From positions 1-38,608 of IMG/VR virus record IMGVR_UViG_3300037264_005791: a stretch of 38,608 nucleotides of DNA; one strand, 5' to 3'. The stretch comes from a virus. The first letter of the stretch is position 1; the number at the start of each line of letters is the position of its first letter. Positions 14,434-23,086 of this stretch are shown piece after piece. The notes beneath the pieces were generated by a model, which was given only the letters and a program-made list of their open reading frames with translations, was not told the origin of the DNA and searched no databases. The translations under genes and the position numbers were made by a program.

Positions 14434-15095
14434 TCTTTCCATATCCATTCTTCAGGCACTAGCATCAATTTGACTTTCGATTTCTCGAAAAGCCATCTAC
14501 TGGAATATAAACTATAATCTCCTCTACCATGATCTATTCCAACCACAGTGTCTATTCCAGCATTAATGATTACTTTAGTACATTCTATACACGGGACGCC
14601 ACAGTAACACATCATATAACATCCAGATACGTCTCTATTCGCTCTAGTTATGGCGTCAACTTCTCCATGAATACATGTGCATAGTTCTAGTCTCTTTCCA
14701 CTTGGCACGCCTATCGGTTTTCGTGGACAGGTCTTGCAGTTAGCATACCTATCCACGAATATATCTATATCGGAACGCTCATCGAGAAATCGCCTATCAT
14801 CACAAAGAACCATCCCCTTTTCTTCTTCAGTCAATTGTGGCCAAACAACCTTCCGCAAGTAATCAGGATCATCGTTTTTGGGACAGCCTTGCGGTGGCCC
14901 ATTATGCCCCGATGAAACCAGGGAGTTCGTGTCGGGGTCTACTATTACAACACCAATCTGCCTGGAATAGCAGGGGTTTTCGACCTCTTTTACCGATTTT
15001 GCAAGCCTCAGCCACTTTTTCGTTTCTCCGTGTTGAAGTTTATAATTATCAGGCCAAAGACTCCAATCACCACTAATTATTTTTATTTGGCTCAT
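14430..15095 (-). CDS. dCMP deaminase
   Basis: This 221-residue zinc enzyme converts dCMP to dUMP for thymidylate synthesis. The catalytic zinc site is HGEVDA (His and Glu) with PCIEC about 30 residues later, and a second Cys cluster (NCKTCPRKPIGVPSGK then CTC) just before the HGE is typical of phage T4-like dCMP deaminases. Its ATG overlaps the stop of the upstream glycosylase gene (ATGA). Together with dNMP kinase it supports phage nucleotide supply. Confidence 0.88.
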   Translation of the reverse strand: MSQIKIISGDWSLWPDNYKLQHGETKKWLRLAKSVKEVENPCYSRQIGVVIVDPDTNSLVSSGHNGPPQGCPKNDDPDYLRKVVWPQLTEEEKGMVLCDDRRFLDERSDIDIFVDRYANCKTCPRKPIGVPSGKRLELCTCIHGEVDAITRANRDVSGCYMMCYCGVPCIECTKVIINAGIDTVVGIDHGRGDYSLYSSRWLFEKSKVKLMLVPEEWIWKD

Positions 15096-15694
15096 CCAAC
15101 TTGCCTCATTTCTATATTACCAATTCGTCTTCTATACTGATTCCAAATGTCTAAATCCCAACTTGCACAAGTTTTTTTTACTTTTCGAGCAAGTTGAATA
15201 CAGAGCCGTTCAATAATTAGGTATTTCTTCTTACTGCTGGGTGTCACCTTCGGTACTTCATAGCCATTATCTCTCAAATAATGCAATATATGAACGTCTA
15301 ATGGAATGCACTGAGCATTCTCACGGGTATGCAAGATGAACAAACGGGAAGTTTTCATCCCAATACCGCGAATCTTCTCAAGATCATCAATGGTACAGGT
15401 TTTGAGATTCAAACCAGACCTTACTAACTCATAAAGACCCTTGGCTTTAATGTTGTAACAACCGAAGCCGCAGTCCTTGAGAACGATAGATAATCTAGGG
15501 GCGGTTTCTAGCTCAAAATGACTCAGTATTTCAAAAGGCGTATCGCCTATATGGTTAAAATCTCTTAACAGAGCATCTAACATCCTAGAAGTCGTCAAAG
15601 CGGTTTTGCCTGCTACCAGTAAACCAAAAATAATGGCTTCCTGCAACTCATTATCATTCCTGTTATAATTAGTGAAATTTATTGGATCAACCAT
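15092..15694 (-). CDS. HhH-GPD DNA glycosylase-like protein
   Basis: This 200-residue protein shows the endonuclease III-type core: a helix-hairpin-helix LEKIRGIGMKTSRLFILHTR, followed by IPLDVHILHYLRDNG with the aspartate that family members use in catalysis. The lysine position next to the hairpin is threonine/serine-like here, so it may be a monofunctional glycosylase. No C-terminal iron-sulfur Cys cluster is present. It is coupled on both sides (TAATG upstream, ATGA downstream). Likely base-excision repair of phage DNA or attack on modified host bases; the substrate is unknown. Confidence 0.75.
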   Translation of the reverse strand: MVDPINFTNYNRNDNELQEAIIFGLLVAGKTALTTSRMLDALLRDFNHIGDTPFEILSHFELETAPRLSIVLKDCGFGCYNIKAKGLYELVRSGLNLKTCTIDDLEKIRGIGMKTSRLFILHTRENAQCIPLDVHILHYLRDNGYEVPKVTPSSKKKYLIIERLCIQLARKVKKTCASWDLDIWNQYRRRIGNIEMRQVG

Positions 15695-16026
15695 TACATC
15701 CTCGTTAGATACTTTTCAGTCTCTAAACCCGTGCTTTCCATCCTCTTTTGTTCAGGAGGCTTCATCCTTGGTATTACAGGCTTAATAACTGGCATTAGTG
15801 GTTTCGGTGTTACTTTAGCAATATATTTGCGGTGAATTTCATCCCACCGCTCTACAGGAACGTCTGTTTCTTTTTCTATAGTGATACCAAGCTTAACGGA
15901 CTCTGACCAAGGCCGTCTATAGAGACGAGCAAACAAATCAAAAGCTTCGCCCTTGAGAAAGGTGTAGAATACTGCTATAGGCATACCATCTTTGTCGAAA
16001 AAGAAATAGTAACTTCTATCATCCAT
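15694..16026 (-). CDS. Small hypothetical protein
   Basis: Starting from ATG 16026 (one base after the upstream stop), this is 110 residues with an aromatic N-terminus (MDDRSYYFFFDKDGMPIAVF) and a basic, proline-rich C-terminal tail (VTPKPLMPVIKPVIPRMKPP). The tail may be disordered and bind a partner. It is coupled to the glycosylase gene by TAATG. Family unknown. Confidence 0.6.
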   Translation of the reverse strand: MDDRSYYFFFDKDGMPIAVFYTFLKGEAFDLFARLYRRPWSESVKLGITIEKETDVPVERWDEIHRKYIAKVTPKPLMPVIKPVIPRMKPPEQKRMESTGLETEKYLTRM

Positions 16027-16027
16027 G

Positions 16028-16642
16028 TTATTTACCAAAAAGCTTAGCTCTGGACTTCTTCACTTCGTCCACATTCAACTTGTATTTGGCATCACGCTTG
16101 GCAACCAATTTGGGATCGACAATACCATTCACGCCAACCGACCACATTAAAATCGGCTTGCCTAACGGCACCTCGGTAGATACGTCAGGCCAAGTATGCC
16201 AGGTCTTACCCCAAGAACTATAAAGTGCCTTTAACAGCGTCTCTTCACAATTCTTGGTTACGTTGTGGATAGTAAGCAACCCGTCATCAATTTCTTTTCT
16301 GTGCGGGTGCCACAACTTGGCTTCATTTTGGGGAAGTTGCCCAAATTTCTGCTCACTAATGACATATTCAACACCAATTAACTTGGCATTTTTCTCAGGC
16401 GAGTCATATAAAATACATTGGAAAACGCCATCACCCAAAGCAGTGCAGTAATGTGTCACCTCCATCTGAAGTTTTGGATCGTCATAGCCGATATGAAAAG
16501 CACAGATTTGCGCGTGCTTTCTCTCTAATGGATTCTTAGCTTTTTTGTCCTGATCGACACAAGGACATTGTGGTTCTTTTGCTTGGGCACCCATAGTGAA
16601 AGCTATGGTAGTACCAACGGCAATCGCTTCACGCCTATTCAT
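16028..16642 (-). CDS. Exported OBAP/DUF1264-like protein
   Basis: This 204-residue protein matches the DUF1264 / oil body-associated protein family along most of its length: HAQICAFHIGYDD, VTHYCTALGDGVFQCILYDS, AKLIGVEYVISEQKF, LWHPHRKEIDDGLL, GKTWHTWPD and PLGKPILMWS all align with blocks I know from that family. The conserved Cys and His residues may bind metal. The N-terminus (MNRREAIAVGTTIAFTMGAQ) is a signal peptide with twin arginines, so export, possibly by Tat, is likely. ATG 16642 has GGAG 8 bases upstream. The biochemical role of the family is unclear, and its presence in a phage is odd. Confidence 0.8.
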   Translation of the reverse strand: MNRREAIAVGTTIAFTMGAQAKEPQCPCVDQDKKAKNPLERKHAQICAFHIGYDDPKLQMEVTHYCTALGDGVFQCILYDSPEKNAKLIGVEYVISEQKFGQLPQNEAKLWHPHRKEIDDGLLTIHNVTKNCEETLLKALYSSWGKTWHTWPDVSTEVPLGKPILMWSVGVNGIVDPKLVAKRDAKYKLNVDEVKKSRAKLFGK

Positions 16643-16653
16643 TACACTCACTC

Positions 16654-17178
16654 CTAAATATCGACAGACTTAATAATTTCATCCATCTTGTCTTCATAGG
16701 TTGTTGCTGTTATTTTGTCTTTATACAAACGCTCTAATTCTTTTCTCAAGGTATTACCACGGTTTTGTGCATTTTCGTGGTTTTTATCCCATGCTCGTAA
16801 ATGCTGTTGCAATAATCTTACAATATATTTAAACTCAATTGATTTGATTTTTAGTTCAAGCACTTTCTTACGAGCAGCAACGACAGTAGGCTCAACCTTG
16901 GACATGCCCTCGACAAGCTTATCACTACCACCTTCTGTGGTCTTGATAGTGGAAAAGACTTTAGAATACGTTCGCTCATACTCGTCTTCTTCTATTTCTA
17001 CTTCCATTTCCATTTCTGCATACTGTTTTTCAGCTTCGGCAAGTTTGGCTCCATAGTAATCAATCCAGCCGCCTTCGGTTTCGAGATATTCACTCAAAGT
17101 GCCTTCACTGAAAGCGAGTTTGGCCGCATTTAAGTCAACATTCTGTCCATAAACAGTTACGTTTCTTTTGTATTCCAT
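16654..17178 (-). CDS. Coiled-coil protein next to replicative helicase
   Basis: This 174-residue protein is rich in Glu and Lys with long predicted helices (AKLAEAEKQYAEMEMEVEIE, then VVAARKKVLELKIKSIEFKY, and LLQQHLRAWDKNHENAQNRG NTLRKE). It resembles a phage group of small coiled-coil proteins often found near recombination and replication genes, with an (R)AW(D/E) and LRKE pattern, whose role is not defined. An AGGA ribosome site precedes the ATG. It may be a helicase or recombinase accessory; low certainty. Confidence 0.6.
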   Translation of the reverse strand: MEYKRNVTVYGQNVDLNAAKLAFSEGTLSEYLETEGGWIDYYGAKLAEAEKQYAEMEMEVEIEEDEYERTYSKVFSTIKTTEGGSDKLVEGMSKVEPTVVAARKKVLELKIKSIEFKYIVRLLQQHLRAWDKNHENAQNRGNTLRKELERLYKDKITATTYEDKMDEIIKSVDI

Positions 17179-17217
17179 AATTATTCCTATTCTATCAAGT
17201 AAAATAAATTAGTCTAG

Positions 17218-18783
17218 TTATCCCACCCTTTCTCCATCAGAAGGTTCAAATTTTGTTCCTTTGACACTGATCTTGTCAATCACTGTCTCCGTGCGGTCAG
17301 TGTCATTATCCCTAGTTTCCGTCATTTCGGCCATGTAAGTATGGTAACTGATCTCCTCCATTTTCAAGGTCTGATCCTTGAAATGATACCTAATTTTAAA
17401 GTCAAAACGACTTCTACCGTCTCTAGTCTTAGCAATAAACCCACGACCTACATTCGCTTTTTCTTCTTGTTTAATTCTGTTCAATGTTAGGAAGAAATCA
17501 AAAACTCGGTCCTGTTTGAAAGCATCGGCCTGATTGCTTTCGTCCATGAATTCTTCAAGCGTTAATTCCGTGGCCGATTTATTCGGGTGTAAGGCCATTA
17601 GAGAACAATGCTTCTCTTCCACACCAAAACCACGAATACTTTGTAACAAATAGAACCTAGCATCCCAAGGTGAAATACCAGCCTGCACCTTCATGTCGCC
17701 TGGATAATCATAAACCATCAAATCTGGCTTGAATCCAAGCATGACAGCTTGTGCATAATAAGCACGCACTGTTGACATATCCGCACTGCCAGATGGAAAC
17801 TGTTTGATAATTAACCTTCGCTTATCTTCATAATCACCAACCGTATTCTTCAATGCTGCCCAAACCTCTTCTTTACGCAGCATTAACTGATGCTGGCCAA
17901 TGTTACTAAGCATCGCGTCAAACCGACTTGCGATGCGGTCTTGATCCATTTCAGTTGATAGATACAGCACCTTCTTGCCCCTGGCAACATTCAATCCAGA
18001 AACCCATGTGAGCCACAAAGACTTGCCACCACCGCTTTTTGCCATTACCGCACCAAGCTCACCTCTACGCAAACCACCACCAACCAGAGCAGCATCCGCC
18101 GACCTAAATCCCATTGTAAATGTTTCTTGATAGGCTTCCTCATGTTGAATCCTGGCATATCTGTCTTCGGTTGTTTCAAAATAATTAAGACCCATATCGA
18201 AATTGCGATTGACCAGACGAGCTTCCTTATACAAATAGTCAATTTTATCCCAAGTCTCATCAGATTCAGGGTTCTTTCGCATTAACTCAATAGACTTGGC
18301 AAACGCAGCTTTAGTAGCTTGGGTCTTAGCGAAGGCGGCTATACGATCCAAAATTGCATCAGTGGAGTCCAGCATAGGAAACATGTTCCCTATACCACCC
18401 TTGTTATAATAATCGTATAGAAGATTAATTTCAGTGGAATAAAGGAGCTTAATTGCTCGGTAACTATCGTCCTGATTTGGATATCGCTTTTTCAGAAAGT
18501 CATCCATCAATTCTTTGACGAATATCTTGCTGGGCGGCTGTTTGTATTCATCGAAATACTTGAACAACACCCTGCATACGTTCTGATGAACTTCGCTCCT
18601 GAAGTAGATAGGCTTAATTAAGGTGACACTCTGACAAAGGAAGAATCGGTTGCAGAGCAGCGTGCCCAACAACATCCGAAGGAATTCATCGTTATAAGGA
18701 TACTTGGGTTCTTCTACTGACTTGCTTGGATCGACCAGGGAATCTAAAACTATTTGATCTTGTTCGTTGAGTTTATTTTCCAT
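17218..18783 (-). CDS. DnaB/gp41-like replicative helicase
   Basis: This 521-residue hexameric helicase drives the phage fork. The RecA-like C-terminal domain has Walker A AKSGGGKS (248-255), the next strand KKVLYLSTEMDQDRIASRF, and Walker B DLMVYDYPGD. The N-terminal 200 residues are helical, as in DnaB. Its start (ATG 18783) overlaps the stop of the VWA membrane protein gene (TAATG), so helicase translation is coupled to the Bat-like operon. A longer start exists but lies wholly inside the upstream gene. Confidence 0.9.
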   Translation of the reverse strand: MENKLNEQDQIVLDSLVDPSKSVEEPKYPYNDEFLRMLLGTLLCNRFFLCQSVTLIKPIYFRSEVHQNVCRVLFKYFDEYKQPPSKIFVKELMDDFLKKRYPNQDDSYRAIKLLYSTEINLLYDYYNKGGIGNMFPMLDSTDAILDRIAAFAKTQATKAAFAKSIELMRKNPESDETWDKIDYLYKEARLVNRNFDMGLNYFETTEDRYARIQHEEAYQETFTMGFRSADAALVGGGLRRGELGAVMAKSGGGKSLWLTWVSGLNVARGKKVLYLSTEMDQDRIASRFDAMLSNIGQHQLMLRKEEVWAALKNTVGDYEDKRRLIIKQFPSGSADMSTVRAYYAQAVMLGFKPDLMVYDYPGDMKVQAGISPWDARFYLLQSIRGFGVEEKHCSLMALHPNKSATELTLEEFMDESNQADAFKQDRVFDFFLTLNRIKQEEKANVGRGFIAKTRDGRSRFDFKIRYHFKDQTLKMEEISYHTYMAEMTETRDNDTDRTETVIDKISVKGTKFEPSDGERVG

Positions 18784-19811
18784 TACCACACCTTGTTTAA
18801 TAACAGACACAGCATTAAGAGGCAAACTGTAACAGAAAATAAATAGGGTTGCAAATACAATTTTTCTAACTTAGTTTTTTCAGAAACTAACTTTCTATTC
18901 TCTTTAATAACCTTGTCCAAATCAGAAGATAAAGCCGTAGAAGCATTTAGACTATAATAAGTTCCATTTCCATTATCCGCAATTTGTTTCAAAATTTCTT
19001 CATCCAATTGCGACGTTGCAATTTGATTGTTGTTGTCAGTAATATAACGAACAAAGCCACCCTTACTGTCCCGCACAATCAAGGGTGCGGCTTTGCCACT
19101 ACCAACGCCTACTGTATAAATCTTGAAATTCTTGGAAGACAACTCCCGTGTTATCTGGAGGAGTTTGATCCTATTTGTTGCCAGCGCCTCTTCTTTGCCA
19201 CCATCTGAGAGCAATATTACAATGTTGAGGCCCGACTTGTCAATTTTATCTTTCTTAATGTAAATATTTTGTATCGCTTCCATCGCCTTAGTCAAATCCG
19301 TGCCCAACGTTGGTGCAGACCGCCAATCCAATTCATCCAACGCACCAAAAAACGAAAGCTTCGTCCTGGTAAAAGGACAGAAATATGGATTCACGTCACC
19401 AGCAAATGGTAGAATCGAACATTCGTAAATACCATCCAATGACGTGTAAAAATCCCTGATTTGCTTGCGAGTAGCCTCCAAACGATTTGGGGGAACATCT
19501 TCCGCATAAACCATCGAACGAGATACATCGACCACAAAAATAATACGAATGTTTGAATACTCTTTATCCTTCGCAGAAATATAAACATATGGCTCCGCAA
19601 ACGCCACCATACAAGCAGTGATAGCAACAAAATAAGCCACATAGACAAATATCCTACGCCGCCAGGCTGGAATGTTGCTATAAGCCAAGAAGTCATTAAG
19701 GTCTGGAACTTCATTAAGCTTTCTTAATACTGTTATTGCCCATATTAAGGAACCTAATATGGGCAATAACAGTATTAAGAACCAAAATGCGATGGGTCTA
19801 TCAAAGTGCAT
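18783..19811 (-). CDS. VWA membrane protein, BatB/BatA-like
   Basis: This 342-residue protein has two N-terminal membrane segments (about residues 8-29 and 54-72), an extracytoplasmic or cytoplasmic von Willebrand A domain, and a C-terminal membrane segment (about 322-340). The metal-binding MIDAS is complete: DVSRS (95-99), Thr171 in GTDL, and Asp203 in LLSDGG. This is the BatA/BatB layout of MoxR-linked complexes. Codons 11-31 form a perfect inverted repeat in the DNA (19721-19781). It begins two bases after the TPR-like gene and ends in TAATG with the helicase gene. In Bat systems such proteins support envelope integrity or complex assembly. Confidence 0.85.
   Translation of the reverse strand: MHFDRPIAFWFLILLLPILGSLIWAITVLRKLNEVPDLNDFLAYSNIPAWRRRIFVYVAYFVAITACMVAFAEPYVYISAKDKEYSNIRIIFVVDVSRSMVYAEDVPPNRLEATRKQIRDFYTSLDGIYECSILPFAGDVNPYFCPFTRTKLSFFGALDELDWRSAPTLGTDLTKAMEAIQNIYIKKDKIDKSGLNIVILLSDGGKEEALATNRIKLLQITRELSSKNFKIYTVGVGSGKAAPLIVRDSKGGFVRYITDNNNQIATSQLDEEILKQIADNGNGTYYSLNASTALSSDLDKVIKENRKLVSEKTKLEKLYLQPYLFSVTVCLLMLCLLLNKVW
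19721..19781. repeat. Perfect 27-bp inverted repeat inside VWA gene
   Basis: Left arm 19721-19747 (ttcttaatactgttattgcc and 7 more bases) and right arm 19755-19781 are exact reverse complements around a 7-base spacer (aggaacc). It codes for residues 11-31, the first membrane segment, of the VWA protein, about 30 bases after its start codon. In the mRNA it would make a very stable hairpin, near enough to the start to influence translation or attract RNase III. Confidence 0.95.
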
Positions 19812-19813
19812 GA

Positions 19814-20614
19814 TTAATTACCAGTTGATCTACCAACACCATACTTCTTACTACTCAACGCCTGCTTCTTTCTTGCCTGCGGATCATTTGCATTAGCGAG
19901 TAAACTGCTCTGATTCTTAATCAGAATCTCAATATTAACAACTGTGTTAACATCTCTATTCCTGCTGCGGAGAGCATACTTGTAGTAAGTTAATGTCTGA
20001 TTAAATAACTCTTGAGCAGAGTCGGGGTCAGCCATCAACTCCAAAATACGATAATATATCTCGCCTTTAAGATAATTCATATGGTAATCAAAATTAGGAT
20101 TACCAATGTCCTTTAGCTTCTCTGCTTCTTTCCTTGCCTTCTCATATAACACCATAGCCTTATTCAAATTAACTAAAGTTAATGGGTGTAACTCCCGCTG
20201 AGGCGGTGGAATTTGCTCTGGTTGATGGTCGGGATTCTCTGGATCAGGTTCAGGTGGCGGTAGCGGCCCCTGATTTGGAACCGCTACCGCATTCTCAATT
20301 TCAATTGCCTTCCGCAAGTGGTCTTCCGCTTCGTTAAACAAAAATGCCGCTCTCTTAAATGTAATGGTCGGCGTAATTCGCTCCTGATATTCCTTCGGCA
20401 ATTCCTGCATCGCAACTTCAGCCTTAGCCAAATCCGCATTCGACTTAGCACTATTGACCATGCCACGAACCCTGTTTTCTAAAAGCTGCTCGTCATAGGC
20501 TTGATTGATTTTTAAAGTCATATAATCATCATCATCTTTTTCCATGTTGGAAAAATAATGAACAGAAAATACACCAACCACAACAAACATCAAGCCAATT
20601 ACTAACTTTTTCAT
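19814..20614 (-). CDS. Membrane-anchored TPR-like protein, BatC-like
   Basis: ATG 20614 follows GAGG and lies one base after the upstream stop. The 266-residue product has an N-terminal signal anchor (MKKLVIGLMFVVVGVFSVHY), a helical region, a proline-rich linker (GPLPPPEPDPENPDHQPEQI), and helices resembling tetratricopeptide repeats (LVNLNKAMVLYEKARKEAEK, then YLKGEIYYRILELMADPDSA and FNQTLTYYKYALRSRNRDVN). In Bat operons a TPR protein (BatC) commonly sits beside the VWA pair, so the context supports this role. No enzymatic motif. Confidence 0.75.
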   Translation of the reverse strand: MKKLVIGLMFVVVGVFSVHYFSNMEKDDDDYMTLKINQAYDEQLLENRVRGMVNSAKSNADLAKAEVAMQELPKEYQERITPTITFKRAAFLFNEAEDHLRKAIEIENAVAVPNQGPLPPPEPDPENPDHQPEQIPPPQRELHPLTLVNLNKAMVLYEKARKEAEKLKDIGNPNFDYHMNYLKGEIYYRILELMADPDSAQELFNQTLTYYKYALRSRNRDVNTVVNIEILIKNQSSLLANANDPQARKKQALSSKKYGVGRSTGN

Positions 20615-20615
20615 A

Positions 20616-21671
20616 TTAAACCTCTGTAAAATTAAGTTGGATGGTCGTATGGATGAGGAACCCAACCAATATAAACCAAAGTCCAATGCCACCAAATATC
20701 TCGGACAAAGAGTGATCCACACTCTGCTCTTTAACAACGTATTCGTTGGCTTGACTTACCACAATCTCATTGTAAATATCTTCCAATCGCTTCTTGCCAA
20801 ATTCCTTGATAACATCTCCCCGACCACCCGTTTCTTTACAGAACTTAACCAATTGTTGATCCAATTCATAGATAGAGATAAAATAGACTCGAATGCCTAT
20901 CATCTTACAAAAGTCAATAATCTTATAGGATGACATCTTCCTTTGATTGCCGTGGGCATTAAAAACACCATCCGTAAAGATTATAATAGAACTGCCAACA
21001 AACTTATCCTTATTAACCACAATAGACTTAATGAAATCGTCAGGCTTCATTTGTGTTTCTTGACCATAGAACTTAAACTGTAGTTTGGTTAGATCGTCCT
21101 GATTAATGGCATCATTGTGCGAGAGTAACATTTCCACACCAGCCCATAAACCAGCCTCAATATCCGTGCCTTGAGCTAATGGTTGTAATCTATAATCAAT
21201 GCGCTTTAATTTTTGCTGAACAAATCGTGGATCGTCAGTCAATCCAGATATCGTAAAAGCATCATTAGAAAAAACAACCGCACCGACCAAATCCTTGCTA
21301 CCATCCTCACGATTACCCAGGAATTCAAAAAGCTTATCATTACCAGATATTAACGCTGTTAATTGCTCGCCAATACCATTTTCCTTGCGATTATCAACCA
21401 TAGAACCACTACCATCGTTAACCAGAACATACTTGTGAACTTGGTAGACTTTGATCTTTTCCGTCGCACTAAAAACAAAATTGGCGGCGGCAAGTGTAAT
21501 GAAGAAAGCCCCAAACAACATGAAATACTGCCACTTGAGATAAGTCTTCACTGTTCGGCCACGCAAGTTCTCAAGACAAGCATGACGGAAATAAAACTTA
21601 ACCCTGTTTCTGAAATAGAAGTAAACAGGGAAAAGCAGCAGCAATAGTAACAGGTATGGATTCTGGATCAT
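20616..21671 (-). CDS. VWA membrane protein, BatA-like
   Basis: This 351-residue protein has two N-terminal membrane helices (about 5-20 and 49-68), a VWA domain with MIDAS DGSGS (86-90), Thr169 in GTDIEAG and Asp234 in IFTDG, and a C-terminal membrane helix (about 325-345). The first motif is preceded by Asn where many have Asp or Val, with the chelating residues intact. It starts inside the BatD-like stop (ATGA). Two VWA proteins in one operon match BatA plus BatB. Sequence similarity between the two is low apart from motifs, so they are not a recent duplication. Confidence 0.85.
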   Translation of the reverse strand: MIQNPYLLLLLLLFPVYFYFRNRVKFYFRHACLENLRGRTVKTYLKWQYFMLFGAFFITLAAANFVFSATEKIKVYQVHKYVLVNDGSGSMVDNRKENGIGEQLTALISGNDKLFEFLGNREDGSKDLVGAVVFSNDAFTISGLTDDPRFVQQKLKRIDYRLQPLAQGTDIEAGLWAGVEMLLSHNDAINQDDLTKLQFKFYGQETQMKPDDFIKSIVVNKDKFVGSSIIIFTDGVFNAHGNQRKMSSYKIIDFCKMIGIRVYFISIYELDQQLVKFCKETGGRGDVIKEFGKKRLEDIYNEIVVSQANEYVVKEQSVDHSLSEIFGGIGLWFILVGFLIHTTIQLNFTEV

Positions 21672-23086
21672 CGGTATTTACGATCTTTGCAGAAGGTCTT
21701 CACAAAGTCCCTAAGACTCTCAGGGTTCAACGGAACACTAGGCTGATACATCTTATCCAATTCATCTATCAAATACTTAAAACTGTTGGTACAGTGCGGA
21801 AGGTCTACCGAGTATAAAGATACTCCAAACACAACAGTCATTAAATGATTCAAATTGCTTGATACCAACTTGTAGTAAGCATAATGGGTATCAGCATCAC
21901 AATTCTTCAAATCCTTCCACAGTTGCTCAACTTCATCTTCTGTTAGCCAACGTGATACAGACTTCTTCAAAGACACCAGCGCCCCACCCAAGAACATAGC
22001 CGCCATACTGAAACATATGAAACTAATACCAAGCTTGATATATGAATACAAAACTTTGTTCGGATTCTCCGTCTTAGGGAATCCGACTGGACGTAGAAGA
22101 AGCAAATCTAAACCATCGTTAGTGCGGGGCTGAATATCATCCACATCAGTCCCAGCAATAACACTACGAATACCATACTGGTAAGTATTCGTCTTAATGG
22201 TATACAACTCGCCACCTTTTTCATAGGTCACAAGTATTGGCTGAAAAACAAAGGTGCCATACTGTAACTGTCTGAAACGAAAACTCACTATGACTGTCTT
22301 TCCCTTAGTTGTCTTTACTTCCGTTATCTCTGGCGGCGACGAATCAAACCAAACTTCTCCAGCGAATGGGAATGGGAGTAAACTCTGACCAAGCTGCGGA
22401 AGAAGATCAGTCCGAACATTTACATCAGTGCTAAATACGTCGATAGTCACCTTGAAGTTGCGTAGCTCACCAAGATCACTAATAGCTGGCGTTTCCACAG
22501 AAACGTTAGCTTTTACAAAGCCGTCTATTGGTATCCACGCCACCATAGCGGTCTTAGTCCAAAAAGTATCCTTGGCGATAAGGTTGGCTAAAACCATAAC
22601 GTTAGCTGGATTCTTCAAACCCTCCACTTTAAGCAAATAAAATTTAGACTTTAGTTCGCGGAGACTAAACTTAGCGTCAGCAACCTTGTTCAACCTTTTC
22701 AGAAAATCTTCTTGGGTCACACTTGGATGCACCTGCACCAATATTTCATTTGTTACCGCACATTCAATGCCGTTGAATATTATGACAGGATAAGCAGGAT
22801 ATTTACCCACACACTTATTCAACGCTGTAAGCGTATCCACCTTGTTGTTAAAAAACAACAACAACCCATCAAGGTCACTTGTGCGAATATCCTTAAAATG
22901 TTCTAGGGGCAGCTTGTCGGCAAATTTAAGAAACTCTTCCTTATCCTTGGGTTTTGAAAGGTCAACATATATCTTGTTGACCATAGGCAATCCCCTGGAC
23001 TGAAGATTTTCGTCATAATAATGGAAGTCTTCCGCCCTATAAGACGGCAGTAGCATAGCGGCGAGAAGCAACATAGTGTTCATCAT
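21668..23086 (-). CDS. Exported single-span membrane protein, BatD-like by position
   Basis: This 472-residue protein starts at TAATG shared with the DUF58 gene stop; a second ATG follows directly. It has a signal peptide (MMNTMLLLAAMLLPSYRA), a large extracytoplasmic part of beta-sandwich character (FKVTIDVFSTDVNVRTDLLP, TVIVSFRFRQLQYGTFVFQP), one membrane helix at about 345-372 and a 100-residue cytoplasmic tail. That is the BatD architecture (oxygen-tolerance family), though sequence identity could not be judged. Ends in ATGA with the VWA gene. Role as periplasmic arm of the complex is inferred. Confidence 0.65.
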   Translation of the reverse strand: MMNTMLLLAAMLLPSYRAEDFHYYDENLQSRGLPMVNKIYVDLSKPKDKEEFLKFADKLPLEHFKDIRTSDLDGLLLFFNNKVDTLTALNKCVGKYPAYPVIIFNGIECAVTNEILVQVHPSVTQEDFLKRLNKVADAKFSLRELKSKFYLLKVEGLKNPANVMVLANLIAKDTFWTKTAMVAWIPIDGFVKANVSVETPAISDLGELRNFKVTIDVFSTDVNVRTDLLPQLGQSLLPFPFAGEVWFDSSPPEITEVKTTKGKTVIVSFRFRQLQYGTFVFQPILVTYEKGGELYTIKTNTYQYGIRSVIAGTDVDDIQPRTNDGLDLLLLRPVGFPKTENPNKVLYSYIKLGISFICFSMAAMFLGGALVSLKKSVSRWLTEDEVEQLWKDLKNCDADTHYAYYKLVSSNLNHLMTVVFGVSLYSVDLPHCTNSFKYLIDELDKMYQPSVPLNPESLRDFVKTFCKDRKYR

